This document shows, piece after piece, positions 8,595 to 18,825 of a stretch of 64,000 nt of DNA (the stretch's first letter is position 1; the number at the start of each line of letters is the position of its first letter). The position numbers and the translations under genes are program-made. The notes under the pieces are model-generated. The model was not told the origin of the DNA and made no database searches. It saw only the letters and a list, made by a program, of their open reading frames with translations. This DNA comes from Maribacter_C sp947494565 (GTDB lineage: Bacteria > Bacteroidota > Bacteroidia > Flavobacteriales > Flavobacteriaceae). Location: positions 930,001 to 994,000 of the forward strand of contig NZ_JBLFEP010000002.1 in NCBI RefSeq assembly GCF_047345415.1, in the 5' to 3' direction.

Positions 8595-11500
8595 TTAGTT
8601 TTCAAAAACCAATAGGGTGCCCTTATTTTGGGTTACGAAATACAGTTTGCCTCCCGTAGCAGATTTGACAGCTGCGATGGACTTCGCATCTTGAGGTGCC
8701 AAAAAACCGATTTCATCGTTAGGGATCGCTTCAAATGACCCTTTACCGTTACCTTTTAAATAAATTCCATTAAGCGCGTCATACCTTCCTATAAATGTTT
8801 CATTTCCAAAATCATTGCCGACCGCCAAAATATCTTGATTTCCGTCACCATCCAAATCAGTTAACACAATGTCATTAAGAGGTGCCAATTGGGCTTCAAT
8901 GGGCAAGTCGTGTATTTTGAAAGAGCCATTGCCCAAGTTTTCTACATAGCTACTTTTATCGAAATTTCCCTTGAGCACGAAGGCATCACTTGCCTCTTGT
9001 GAGGTCAGCAAGGTACTATCAGTGGCTTCGGCGTATTCCCTGAAGTAGCCGAATTTCGATCGAAACAGCGGACTTTGTTTAACGAGGTCACCCCAAAAGT
9101 TAACTGGGTACGACTTGAATGACCCGCTTTTGTCCTTAAGGTAGGCAAAGCTCACAGGGTCAATACTTCCGTTTTTATCAAAGTCCTTTGCCATTATAGT
9201 TACCGGTTTGTCAACAGAGGGCTGAAACAAGTTGTTCTTCCCCAGATTTCCTACTACAAAATCGGTGTCACCATCGTTATCCAGATCACCTGCGGCAATG
9301 CTCTCCCACCAACCGGTAAAATTTTGAAGTCCTGTATTTTTGACCTTTTCAAAAGACCCGTTTTGGTTTTTGAAAATAGTAATCGGCATAAGTTCACCAA
9401 CTACGATCAAATCTTGCTGTTGATCCCCGTTATAATCGCTCCAGACCGCATCCGTAACCATGCCGATATTCCTTAAGTCCGGGGCTAAATGGTCAGTGAC
9501 ATCCTTAAGAACGCCATTTTCATTTTTCAATAGATGACTTTTTTCTGGCATAGGAAATTCACCCATGGCGGTTCTTCCACCGACGAATAGATCGATATAG
9601 CCATCACCATCAAAATCAATAGGTTTTACCACAGAGCCACTTGTTCTGATATCGGGTATGCGGTTCGGATTCTCTGTGAACCTTCCTTTTCCGTCATTTA
9701 TATAGAGTCGGTCTTTGTAGCTTTCAGTTCCTTTTTCAAATTGATTACTACCAGAAACCAGATACATATCAAGATCACCGTCGTTATCGATGTCAAAAAG
9801 GGCAATTCCTTCTTCTTCAAAATGCATCTCATCGGGCTCTGTGAACAAGGGTTGTTGGGTAAAATTACCCGCTTCCGTTTGAAATAGAATGATTGGAGAT
9901 TGTTTTGCCGAGCTTCCAACTACCACGTCCTCAAAAGTATCACCATTCAAATCACCTACAGCGAGACAGGGACCATTTTGAGTTAACTTATGAGGTAAGG
10001 TCCGTTGTATGTCAAAGTCTATAAAGTCCAAATCTTTGTGAACGATATCGATGTTTAATTGTTGGGTCATGTTGGTCAGCTTAGGTACGTTCGAACGTTT
10101 TGAAGTTGGATGAAAGGAACCCGAACCCTGTTTGACAGCATTTTTATGATGTATTGAAACCGTTTGATTGGCTTCAATAGTTGTCAATTTTTCATAGGTG
10201 CCATCTGGCCATTGCACTTCTAGTTGCTGAACGGTGTCGATTGTTCCCAATCCAAAGTGTGGAATAGGTTCGACTGAGGACATATAGCCACGAGTCAAAT
10301 AGTGTTCATAGTACTGCGTTTTGCCATCACCATACGAAATCTTGATTTTGGTGCCAATACCCAATGGGTTATGGGTAGGGCCTTTAAGTGCTAACCGCAA
10401 AAAGTTATTCGTTTCACTTTCATTTTTGCCATACGTATTTTCAAAAATGAAGGCCTCATCGTTAATGTTGTTGACCACATAGTCTAAATCACCGTCTTGA
10501 TCTAAATCTACAAAGGCGGCACCATTGGAAAATGAAGGGATACTTAGACCCCAATCTTGGGTTCGTTCTTCAAACATCCAGTCCCCTTTGTTGAAATAGG
10601 CATAATTCGGGAGTTTCACTACCGGTATAGAGTCTAAAATTTTGAAGGGACTTAAATAGGGTCCGGCACTTACTGCAAAGTCGCCAAAATCCTTATCAGT
10701 AATATCACGAGGGAAACCATTGGTTATAAATAAATCTCGAAGGCCATCATTATCGGCATCCATAAATAGGGGCGACCAGCTCCAGTCTGTTTTGGCTATG
10801 CCGGCCATTAATCCTATTTCACTGTAATTACTGTCAGGGCCAGTACCTTTATGTAACATGTTACGCATGTATTGGTACTCGTAACCATACTTTTTGTTTA
10901 GGGTGTACTCTAGATAGTTGGTATTGCCAATGGTTGTTTTTAACCGTTGGTTGCTTTCGCCCAGCATGTCTAAGGTTAGGATATCTAGAAGGCCATCATT
11001 GTCATAATCCGAAATATCAGAGCCCATCGAGAATTTACTTTGATGTTTAAGATAGTTCTCGATTTTGTTGGTGAAAGTGCCATCTTGATTATTGATATAC
11101 AATACATCATTAGTGAGGTAGTCATTACTGATATGAATGTCGGGCCAACCATCATAGTTTAGGTCAGCTACCGCAAGTCCCAAACCGAAACCCTCATACA
11201 CAATACCTGCTTTTAGCGTCACATCTTCAAAGGTGCCATCTCCTTTATTTCGATATAGTTTATCATTGCTCATGGCAGAACCGTCATTTACCCTTGCACG
11301 ATAGTTCGTAGGTAGGGTTTCGCCCTGTTCGTTATTCAGCACATAGAGGTCTAGAAGGCCATCTTTGTCGTAGTCGAAAAAGGTGGCGTTCATACTGTTT
11401 CGATTATCGTCAATTTTGTATTTCTTCGCCATTTCCTGGAAGGTTGGTACCCCTTCATTAGTAATTCCTTGATTGACAAAAAGCATATTTCTTCTATCTT

Positions 11501-11912
11501 GTGCCTCACCGCCCATGGCGGAGCAGATATAAATATCAATAAGGCCATCGAGATTGATATCGACAATGGCAGCTCCAGTACTCCATTTTTGTCCTGCCTC
11601 TATACCTGCCGTTTTTGAAATATCCAGAAACTTGAAATCACCTTCATTTAGGTAAAGTTTGTTGGTGACTTGATTGCCTGTAAAAAAAATATCGTTTAGA
11701 CCATCGTTGTTAAAATCAGCGACAGCAATACCACCACCATTAAAAATATATTCTTCGGTAAGAATGTTAAAGCTATCGGTTTCTACAATACGGTTGTTAA
11801 ACTCTACATTGGTTTTCTTTGATGATTTTAGCACGTATAGTGTGGCCTCCTTATTTTCACAGGAGGAAAAAAGTAGTACTAGGAGAACAGATAATAGAAG
11901 GCTATTTTTCAT
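8595..11912 (-). CDS. FG-GAP/VCBS-repeat lipoprotein with ASPIC/UnbV domain
   Basis: A 1105-residue lipoprotein with lipobox LLFSSC (Cys18). The body is a beta-propeller array of FG-GAP/VCBS calcium-binding repeats with many D-x-D-x-D-G-x-x-D loops, such as VADFNNDGLNDIFF, DYDNDGLLDILTLDMLG and DFDGDGYIDLFVGG. Near residues 510-580 lies an ASPIC/UnbV domain (GIGTKIKISYGDGKTQYYE then LEVQWPDG). Two propellers are probable, one on each side of that domain. In Bacteroidota these proteins are regularly encoded beside SusC/SusD pairs and are thought to be surface carbohydrate- or glycoprotein-binding accessories; that role is inferred from context. It lies downstream of the SusCD genes on the same strand, with a terminator-like hairpin between. 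Confidence 0.9.
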   Translation of the reverse strand: MKNSLLLSVLLVLLFSSCENKEATLYVLKSSKKTNVEFNNRIVETDSFNILTEEYIFNGGGIAVADFNNDGLNDIFFTGNQVTNKLYLNEGDFKFLDISKTAGIEAGQKWSTGAAIVDINLDGLIDIYICSAMGGEAQDRRNMLFVNQGITNEGVPTFQEMAKKYKIDDNRNSMNATFFDYDKDGLLDLYVLNNEQGETLPTNYRARVNDGSAMSNDKLYRNKGDGTFEDVTLKAGIVYEGFGLGLAVADLNYDGWPDIHISNDYLTNDVLYINNQDGTFTNKIENYLKHQSKFSMGSDISDYDNDGLLDILTLDMLGESNQRLKTTIGNTNYLEYTLNKKYGYEYQYMRNMLHKGTGPDSNYSEIGLMAGIAKTDWSWSPLFMDADNDGLRDLFITNGFPRDITDKDFGDFAVSAGPYLSPFKILDSIPVVKLPNYAYFNKGDWMFEERTQDWGLSIPSFSNGAAFVDLDQDGDLDYVVNNINDEAFIFENTYGKNESETNNFLRLALKGPTHNPLGIGTKIKISYGDGKTQYYEHYLTRGYMSSVEPIPHFGLGTIDTVQQLEVQWPDGTYEKLTTIEANQTVSIHHKNAVKQGSGSFHPTSKRSNVPKLTNMTQQLNIDIVHKDLDFIDFDIQRTLPHKLTQNGPCLAVGDLNGDTFEDVVVGSSAKQSPIILFQTEAGNFTQQPLFTEPDEMHFEEEGIALFDIDNDGDLDMYLVSGSNQFEKGTESYKDRLYINDGKGRFTENPNRIPDIRTSGSVVKPIDFDGDGYIDLFVGGRTAMGEFPMPEKSHLLKNENGVLKDVTDHLAPDLRNIGMVTDAVWSDYNGDQQQDLIVVGELMPITIFKNQNGSFEKVKNTGLQNFTGWWESIAAGDLDNDGDTDFVVGNLGKNNLFQPSVDKPVTIMAKDFDKNGSIDPVSFAYLKDKSGSFKSYPVNFWGDLVKQSPLFRSKFGYFREYAEATDSTLLTSQEASDAFVLKGNFDKSSYVENLGNGSFKIHDLPIEAQLAPLNDIVLTDLDGDGNQDILAVGNDFGNETFIGRYDALNGIYLKGNGKGSFEAIPNDEIGFLAPQDAKSIAAVKSATGGKLYFVTQNKGTLLVFEN

Positions 11913-11951
11913 TTTGAAAACTAATTGACGGAACTTCGTTGACAGAAGTAA

Positions 11952-11987
11952 AAAAGCAGTGATTATACGAATATAACCACTGCTTTT
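11952..11987 (-). terminator. Hairpin terminator after the susD-like gene
   Basis: A perfect 10-bp inverted repeat (AAAAGCAGTG at 11952-11961, CACTGCTTTT at 11978-11987) followed in the minus direction by a run of T. It lies 34 bases beyond the susD-like stop and 40 bases before the FG-GAP lipoprotein gene, so it should end or attenuate susCD transcription before that gene. Confidence 0.65.
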
Positions 11988-12020
11988 GATAGTATGAAAA
12001 TTATAAAAACAAGTTTGAAA

Positions 12021-13772
12021 CTAGTAGGCCGGGTCTTGTGTTAATGTTGGCACACCATCCACCGAGGAGCGATCGATAGCTTCCAAGGGTATTGGGAAAT
12101 ATTCGTGTTTTCCTTCCACAAAAGTTTTACCTGCTAGATAAACCCTACTTTGTGATTCACTTTGAATGTAAGCGGTAAGGGTTTCTGCTGCTATACCCCA
12201 TCTTGTCAAGTCAAAGAAACGATGACCTTCCATTGCAAACTCCAAACGGGTCTCGAAACGAACGGCCTTACGTGCCGTCGCGGCATCGGTCCAGGCCTCA
12301 TTATACTGTGATATTTCATAATTGGCGGCCGGCTCATCTGCGATTACTTCAAAATCATTACGCTCTTCCCCTTGAATTGCCCTGGGCACAAAACCGGCAG
12401 GGTTTGATGCCCTCGCTCTGATGAGGTTTACTAATTCGCGTGCTCTTTCTAGATCGCCCAATTCCACTTCTACCTCGGCCAGCCATAAAATTATCATACC
12501 CAAACGCATAATGCGATAGTTGTTCGCAGAAAGATTTTGCCAACCGCCTTGCGCGAAAAACTCTTGTTCGGCAACATGCTTCTTAGAAACAAAAGGCCCT
12601 GCATAGTTTAGGTCACGGGAAAAATCGGTTTGTGCAATTTTAAAATTCTTAAAGAGAATTCCTGGTCTGCCAACGGTATGATCTAATCTTGGATCTAAAG
12701 GACCATCGTACACTGGCGTCACGGTAGCATCTACGTCCGCTGAAACATTGGAATCGTTGAAAGAATCCAACAAAGGCAAACCGCCTTCGGTCTTGTAGGC
12801 ATTCACCAAATTCTGGCTAACTTGATAGAAACCACAGCACCCCCATGGGTCCGTGTATGGATGTGCAAGACCCATACCTCTATTGGAGACATCTGCATTC
12901 GCCTGACTAATTGCATATTGCACTTCGAAAATGGACTCTGAGTTGTTACGGCTACCCACCAAGAAATTATCTTCAAAGTTTTCTACCAACGAAAACCCTC
13001 CATTATTGATAATATCTTCTAAGATGGGTTTTGCTTCTTGAAGTTTGGCAATATTGGCAGAACCGTCTTCATTAAACCCTTGATATACTTTTGCTTTAGC
13101 CAAAAACGCCTTAGCGGCCCAGCTTGTAGGTCTACCTACTTCAGACTGAGTTTCTGGCAGTACCGCTGCGGCGGCTTCAAAATCAGCCTCGATTAAGGGC
13201 CATATTTCGCGGTCGTTAGGAACTTGAGAACTAGACAAATCAGCTTTGTCAAAATTGGTTTCATCCACATAAGGAGGTCTTTCCCACATCTTACGTGCTT
13301 CAAAGTGAAAAATACCGCGTAAAAAACGTGCTTCGGCAATAATCTGCGCACTTCTTTCCGCAGGAGCATCCTCCACTAGTGCTAAAGTGTTTATTGCGTC
13401 GTTAGTCGTAGCAACGCCTAAAAACAACCCTCTCCATTTATCCCGTATGTGCAGGTTGAACGATTGAAAATCATATTGCTCGATAAAGGACTGTTCAGGC
13501 TGGTCACCCGCATCCGTTCCTTTTAAAGCATCATCGGAAGGGAGATTAAATACCCAATTTTGAATTTCGTTACGCCAAGTTTGACCCGTAAGTCCACCCC
13601 CTTGCAACATATTATAAGATCCCAACAGGATTCCTTCAACACCGTTCATTGATGCGACATCACCTTCACCAAATGCCCCTTGTGGCTCTTTGGCTGAGAA
13701 TTCATCGCTACATCCCGTCACTAAGACAAGCGAAGCAATAAATACGATTACTAAACCTTTAATTGTTTTCAT
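12021..13772 (-). CDS. RagB/SusD-family nutrient-uptake outer-membrane lipoprotein
   Basis: A 583-residue lipoprotein (lipobox LVTGC, Cys21). It has the SusD layout: an N-terminal Y-N-M-L-rich helical segment, TPR-like helices containing AEARFLRGIFHFEARKMWER, and the C-terminal RagB/SusD block with FEMRLEFAMEGHRFFDLTR-like sequence (here ETRLEFAMEGHRFFDLTRWG) and the ending FPIPLEAIDR. SusD caps its SusC partner at the cell surface and captures substrate. It lies 34 bases downstream of the susC-like gene at 13807-17031 and almost certainly shares its transcript. The substrate is unknown. Confidence 0.95.
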   Translation of the reverse strand: MKTIKGLVIVFIASLVLVTGCSDEFSAKEPQGAFGEGDVASMNGVEGILLGSYNMLQGGGLTGQTWRNEIQNWVFNLPSDDALKGTDAGDQPEQSFIEQYDFQSFNLHIRDKWRGLFLGVATTNDAINTLALVEDAPAERSAQIIAEARFLRGIFHFEARKMWERPPYVDETNFDKADLSSSQVPNDREIWPLIEADFEAAAAVLPETQSEVGRPTSWAAKAFLAKAKVYQGFNEDGSANIAKLQEAKPILEDIINNGGFSLVENFEDNFLVGSRNNSESIFEVQYAISQANADVSNRGMGLAHPYTDPWGCCGFYQVSQNLVNAYKTEGGLPLLDSFNDSNVSADVDATVTPVYDGPLDPRLDHTVGRPGILFKNFKIAQTDFSRDLNYAGPFVSKKHVAEQEFFAQGGWQNLSANNYRIMRLGMIILWLAEVEVELGDLERARELVNLIRARASNPAGFVPRAIQGEERNDFEVIADEPAANYEISQYNEAWTDAATARKAVRFETRLEFAMEGHRFFDLTRWGIAAETLTAYIQSESQSRVYLAGKTFVEGKHEYFPIPLEAIDRSSVDGVPTLTQDPAY

Positions 13773-13806
13773 TTCTATTTAATTTAAATTTCAGAGTCAA
13801 TTTTTA

Positions 13807-16800
13807 TTATTTCAAAGTCAAGTTTAAGCCCAGGCTAAGGGTCATAGGCACGGGGTTGAAACCACCATCATATCCTAAAGTCAAATTTCTCCGAAGGTCT
13901 TCTGCAACCGAAGGGTCGGTTCGTCTTAATGAAATTTCTGGGTTTAATCCTGAATATTTGGTGAAAGTAGCTAAATTCTGAGCCTGTACATAGATTTGGG
14001 CATTAGCCAAGCCAACATCCCCTATAATATCTTCGGGAAACGTATAGGTCAACTGTACGTTTCGCAATCTAAAAAAGCTGCCATCTTCAATTAGATAAGA
14101 AGAAGGTCGACTACTCGTCGCATCATCGGCATCCATAATGGGGGAGGTCGCATTTGGGTTTGCTGCAACCCATTGAGCTACAGGTGCCTCGGGGTTTGAA
14201 GGCTGCCATGCATCAAATAGCGCCCGCGAAGTTCTATTCCCTTGAAAGGTATTGAAGTCACCAAAGAAACGTACGTAATTAAAGACATCGTTACCCTGAG
14301 ACCCATTTCCGAAAATATTTAAACTCAAATTCTTGTACGTAAAATCTAAGTTGATACCATAGGTGAAATCAGGATGTGGATTGCCGATGATGGTTCTGTC
14401 ATCATCGGTGATTTCGCCATCTCCATTGGTATCTTGAAACCTGAATTTACCAGGAGCATTGTAATCGCCGAATGGCGCCCAAGCGTCCGCTTCCGCTTGT
14501 GTCTGAAACAAGCCTAGGGTTTTAAAACCAAAATACGAGGAGAGTGGCTGTCCGGCTTCGGTAATCGTAATTGCAGGAATACGTTCGGTTCGTCCAAACA
14601 GTCTTTCATCAGGAGTACTTAACTCATCAACTACAACGGAATATGCCGAGATATTTCCATTTACACTAAAGGAGAAATCATCACCAATTTGACCATTGTA
14701 TCCTAGTGCAATATCAAAACCTTCATTGGTTATACCTCCAGTATTTACGGCTGGAGGAGTGGCTTGACCCGCTGTAAAGGGGGGCTGTGCCGGCAGTAAC
14801 ATATCGGTAGTGATACGGTTATATAAATCTAATGAAAAAGTCATTTTGTTCTTAAACATGGTTAAGTCAATACCTAAATTATTAGAGGTAGTAGTTTCCC
14901 ATTTGGCATCAGGATTACCGAATTGACGGGGTTGAAAACCAATTGCCGGTGAGCCTGTTGAACCATCTATGGGATAACCTCCTGTAAGGATATCTGAGCG
15001 GTAGGTGGTAAACGCGTTATAGTTTCCTATTTCTTGGTTACCGGTTTGTCCCCAACCATAGCGTACCATGAAGTTGTCAATCCATTCGACACCGTCCATA
15101 AAGTTTTCGTCGGAAACCCTCCATCCCAGATTGAAAGCTGGGAAGATGGCACTTCTTGAAGCCTCTCTAAAACGGGATGAGGAATCATTTCTTAGGGTAA
15201 CTCCTGCTAGATATTTACCATCATAATCATAATTTATCTTGCCAAATTGAGACCAAAGTGTGTAATCAGTTACTATAAAACCATAATTGTCGGCAGTAGT
15301 TGCGTCACCTAAATCCAAATAACTGATGATGTTATTGGTGTCGAAAGCAAAAATATTCCTTCCAGCACCAAAACGTTCTTCAAATTGTTGAATTGATTCC
15401 ACACCTACATAAGCATTAAAGTTATGTACATCATTAAAAGTTTTAGTATAGGTCAAGGTGTTGGTCCAAGTCCACCCGTAAGCATATTCCTCTCGTGCAT
15501 CAGAACCATTGATAAAGTTACCTTCGACATATTCAGGTTGCGGACGACTGATGTCACGTTGTCGTAACACCCTACCGTCGACGCCAAAGCTAGAGCGCAC
15601 CTCTAAGTTTTCAGTAAGTTTATAAGCTGCATAAACATTACCCAATAATCTTAGATTATAGATTCTATCATCTTGATTTCTAGAGAGTGCGGCAAAAGGA
15701 TTAAAATTATTACCCAAATTTGCACCTCTACTACCAGCGAAGTTGCCGACAATATCAAAAACTGGTAATAAGGGATGGTGTTTATACGACCCCGCAACGG
15801 GCCCTTGTTCCTCATCGAGATTGTTGTCCCCTTTCCTATTCTCAAAAGAGGCCGTGAAATTTTCACCAATGGTCAATCGATTGTTCAGTGCCTTGAACTC
15901 GGTATTGGCTCGGAGTGAAACTCTATCGTAACTTACAAATTTAATAATATCATCTTGTGAAAAATAGCCTAAGGAAAATGCATATCTGGCGTTTTCGGTA
16001 GCTCCGGAGGCAGCAATATTATGCTGTTGAATAGGAGCCGCACGGGTAACCTCGTCCCACCAATTGGTATCTGCCGACCTCGTAATAGCATAAATGTTTC
16101 CATCTACAAGCGAATATAGATCTGGATCGGTTGCAGGGTCGCCTTCAAACGTACCGCTTGGAAAAACAAAATCAGGAATGGTTATTTCACCGTTTGGTCC
16201 GTACCCATATTGACCATGGCTCGGTGTACGTCCTGCATATCGGTCTGCTAGAAATAAATAGGTTCCTAAATCCCTTGCGTTCAAGACATCGGGAGACTCA
16301 GTAGCACTTTGCACGCCATAGAAGGTATTGTATGTAATGGTCGGTTTGCCGAGTTTTCCTCTTTTGGTCGTAATAATAATAACCCCATTTGCAGCTCTCG
16401 ACCCATAAATAGATGCCGCGGATGCATCTTTAAGTACTTGCAATGACTCAATATCATTGGGATTCAAATTTCCTGGATCTTGGGAAGGTACACCGTCTAT
16501 AATGTATAAAGGGTCATTGTTGCCGACCGAACCAAAACCTCGAATACGCACAGTGGCCGAACCACCGGCCCGAGAATCGTTCACGATGTTAACACCCGCC
16601 GCTCTACCTTGTAATTGCTGGGCGAAGGTCGTAGCCGGAACGGCCAACAATTCATCTGTGTCAACCACGGCAACCGCACCAGTTAAATCCTTCTTTGCTT
16701 GAGAGCCGTAACCCGTAACAACAACCTCTTCTAGTTGACTTGCATCTTCTTCCATGGTGACATTTATGGTGGTTTGACCATTTACGGCCACCTCAACGGT

Positions 16801-17031
16801 CTTGAAACCTATATAACTGAAGACCAAGGTTGCATCGCTTGCCGCTTCAATGGAAAAGTTCCCATCAAAATCGGTTTGCGTTCCGCTTGTCGTACCTGCT
16901 ACCAAAACATTAGCTCCTGGTAAGGGCCCCGATTGATCAGAAACAGTACCGACGACTGTTTGTGCCTGTATCAATCCGATGGAAAACAAGCATAACAAAA
17001 AAAGAATCTTTTTGAAAAACATTTTTTTCAT
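13807..17031 (-). CDS. SusC/RagA-family TonB-linked outer-membrane protein
   Basis: A complete 1074-residue receptor. Signal peptide FLLCLFSIGLIQAQ, then a CarboxypepD_reg-like domain (GPLPGANVLVAG, DFDGNFSI), then the plug with EEVVVTGYGSQAKKDLTGAV, LYIIDGVPSQDPG and IESLQVLKDASAASIYGSRA, and a long 22-strand-type barrel to the C-terminus. With the SusD partner it forms a TonB-powered importer for glycans or peptides. It heads the transcript susC-susD, with an untranslated region of more than 500 bases upstream. MKKMFF at 17031 is the natural start; a second Met three codons in makes no practical difference. Confidence 0.96.
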   Translation of the reverse strand: MKKMFFKKILFLLCLFSIGLIQAQTVVGTVSDQSGPLPGANVLVAGTTSGTQTDFDGNFSIEAASDATLVFSYIGFKTVEVAVNGQTTINVTMEEDASQLEEVVVTGYGSQAKKDLTGAVAVVDTDELLAVPATTFAQQLQGRAAGVNIVNDSRAGGSATVRIRGFGSVGNNDPLYIIDGVPSQDPGNLNPNDIESLQVLKDASAASIYGSRAANGVIIITTKRGKLGKPTITYNTFYGVQSATESPDVLNARDLGTYLFLADRYAGRTPSHGQYGYGPNGEITIPDFVFPSGTFEGDPATDPDLYSLVDGNIYAITRSADTNWWDEVTRAAPIQQHNIAASGATENARYAFSLGYFSQDDIIKFVSYDRVSLRANTEFKALNNRLTIGENFTASFENRKGDNNLDEEQGPVAGSYKHHPLLPVFDIVGNFAGSRGANLGNNFNPFAALSRNQDDRIYNLRLLGNVYAAYKLTENLEVRSSFGVDGRVLRQRDISRPQPEYVEGNFINGSDAREEYAYGWTWTNTLTYTKTFNDVHNFNAYVGVESIQQFEERFGAGRNIFAFDTNNIISYLDLGDATTADNYGFIVTDYTLWSQFGKINYDYDGKYLAGVTLRNDSSSRFREASRSAIFPAFNLGWRVSDENFMDGVEWIDNFMVRYGWGQTGNQEIGNYNAFTTYRSDILTGGYPIDGSTGSPAIGFQPRQFGNPDAKWETTTSNNLGIDLTMFKNKMTFSLDLYNRITTDMLLPAQPPFTAGQATPPAVNTGGITNEGFDIALGYNGQIGDDFSFSVNGNISAYSVVVDELSTPDERLFGRTERIPAITITEAGQPLSSYFGFKTLGLFQTQAEADAWAPFGDYNAPGKFRFQDTNGDGEITDDDRTIIGNPHPDFTYGINLDFTYKNLSLNIFGNGSQGNDVFNYVRFFGDFNTFQGNRTSRALFDAWQPSNPEAPVAQWVAANPNATSPIMDADDATSSRPSSYLIEDGSFFRLRNVQLTYTFPEDIIGDVGLANAQIYVQAQNLATFTKYSGLNPEISLRRTDPSVAEDLRRNLTLGYDGGFNPVPMTLSLGLNLTLK

Positions 17032-17568
17032 GTGTTAAGTTTTAAGTTGGTTATTATGATAAATATGAAATGTTGATTTTTTGATCGAGTATGTTAAAAA
17101 CAGGTTAATGTGAAAATAGATCAAATGATGTTCAAATAGGGCAGCAACATTTTACTTTGGGTTTCAAATTCATGAATTTGATGATCTTGAAAGAATAAAA
17201 CCCGTACGTAGTACTAATTAAGCGAATCAAGTATGCGTAGATTCCGATAGTTTGCCTTTCTTTTGTCATACCGAAATTTCATGCTAGTTGTTCTACCCAA
17301 AAACAATTTCGACCCTTCTGGATTTTGCCATATTTTAAAGACAATAGGTTGAAGAACTTCATCAAGATAGTTGACCGATTGCCTTGGTCGTCCAAATCGG
17401 TTGTTTCGAAAGTAGTGTAGCGTGACCTAGTGTGGTGAGCCGACCTCAAATGCGCTCGGAAAATGTACTTTCATAGCAAAACAAGGCAGGTTCAGCACAT
17501 CAATTTTCTTTGGTAAATGTGCTTGGTGTCATACAGCTTGTTGCATACCGCAACGTATAAAAGAAGCA
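17032..17568. other. Intergenic region upstream of the susC-like gene
   Basis: No gene is supported on either strand. It must contain the susCD promoter and leader; no clean -33/-7 pair could be picked out by eye. A region of near-random A+T-rich sequence with short G+C-richer patches around 17380-17450 shows no recognisable remnant. Confidence 0.5.
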
Positions 17569-18825
17569 CTACGGTTTTGTTTGATAGACCTTGTCGATGT
17601 AAATGCCTATAAGATGTGTCCGGATATCAATAGCCTTTTCTTGGTTCGTATTGGGAAGACTTACATTCATCGTTTTTGAAGGAAAAACGGGCATGTGACA
17701 TTTGATGCAGTTGTCATATTGTGCTGTAGAAGATTTCATTTCTGTTTCATGCGGATGTTGCACTGCTTTATGACACTCCATACATTTCCCGTTAAAAACG
17801 TTTTCTTGTTCTCGTTGATTTAGATGTGAATCATGGCATGTAGTACAGCTCATTGTTGGACTATTTTTGTAACAAGCACTACTCTTTAAAAGTCCATATT
17901 GATTGCCATGAACATCCAGTTCATATTCCGGTTTGCGCGTGTTGTAATTTTTGGAATATTCTTCGAGTTTCTCGCCGACTACGTACGAAAAAGGATTTTT
18001 TAATTGATTGGCACGCAGACCGGCATGGCATTGAGCACAGATATTATCCCGAAGATTGCGGGACAAAGTGTCGATTTGAACGATAGGGTCGGCCGTGTTC
18101 AACTTCAAATTACCCTTTCTGAAATCAACATGTTCTTGAGAAGGACCATGGCAGCGCTCACAGTCTACGCCGTAGATGAAGGAGTCTTTATCATATACGT
18201 TCGACATGCCCGAAACATCCTCGTTTTTTGCGAAAGTGACATGGCATTTGATACAATTGTCCATTACCGGTCTTTGAAACCTTTGGTTGGGAAACCCAGG
18301 ACTGTTGACCCATCCGTTCGTCAATTTAAAATAGGAAACTTGTAGCTGATAGAGTGAATCGCCCTTGAAAGTCAAATGAGACTGGCCTTTGACCCCTGAA
18401 CCAATTACAACATCAATTTTTGATTTGTCCTGTATTTTACCGGGATAAGACTTGGTTACTTGAAAATAGTCCTCAGACTCTGCTACCAATTTGACCTGGC
18501 TTCCTACCAGGTTTATTCTATCTTGCTCCCCATTAAAACTGCCTTGTAGGTTTTCACCATTCGCTCTGGCAGAGGTGTTGAAATGAGCCGTGGCAGTATG
18601 GGTTTTATAAATCGATTCATGACAGGGAATACAGGATTGGGATCCTGCAAATTGTTTGCCATTGTAGTGAAAGGGTTGAACTTCATTTAATTTCTGATAG
18701 CCAGAATCAATTGAACCAAAATGACATGCCCGTAGTACAAATAGGCAACCGATGACAAGAGAGATGATAAGAAATGCTATTGATTTTTTTGACACTAGAT
18801 AAAGATATATAAATGATACCGACAA
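17569..18825 (-). CDS. Seven-heme c-type cytochrome (cytochrome c554-like)
   Basis: A 418-residue protein with an N-terminal membrane/lipoprotein segment (FLIISLVIGCLFVLRAC) and seven CxxCH heme-binding motifs in order: CIPCH, CIKCH, CERCH, CAQCH, CTTCH, CMECH and CIKCH. The spacing, and the CYKNSPTMSCTTCHDSH segment, resemble the cytochrome c554/multiheme family, which moves electrons in the periplasm. The partner and electron donor are not visible. The long frame starts at TTG (18823-18825). A GTG at 18793-18795 giving SKKSIAFLII is an equally good start; no ATG exists. It is on the same strand as susCD and the sulfatase but separated from both by more than 300 bases, so it is probably its own transcript. 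A nitrite or hydroxylamine function should not be assumed. Confidence 0.88.
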   Translation of the reverse strand: MSVSFIYLYLVSKKSIAFLIISLVIGCLFVLRACHFGSIDSGYQKLNEVQPFHYNGKQFAGSQSCIPCHESIYKTHTATAHFNTSARANGENLQGSFNGEQDRINLVGSQVKLVAESEDYFQVTKSYPGKIQDKSKIDVVIGSGVKGQSHLTFKGDSLYQLQVSYFKLTNGWVNSPGFPNQRFQRPVMDNCIKCHVTFAKNEDVSGMSNVYDKDSFIYGVDCERCHGPSQEHVDFRKGNLKLNTADPIVQIDTLSRNLRDNICAQCHAGLRANQLKNPFSYVVGEKLEEYSKNYNTRKPEYELDVHGNQYGLLKSSACYKNSPTMSCTTCHDSHLNQREQENVFNGKCMECHKAVQHPHETEMKSSTAQYDNCIKCHMPVFPSKTMNVSLPNTNQEKAIDIRTHLIGIYIDKVYQTKP

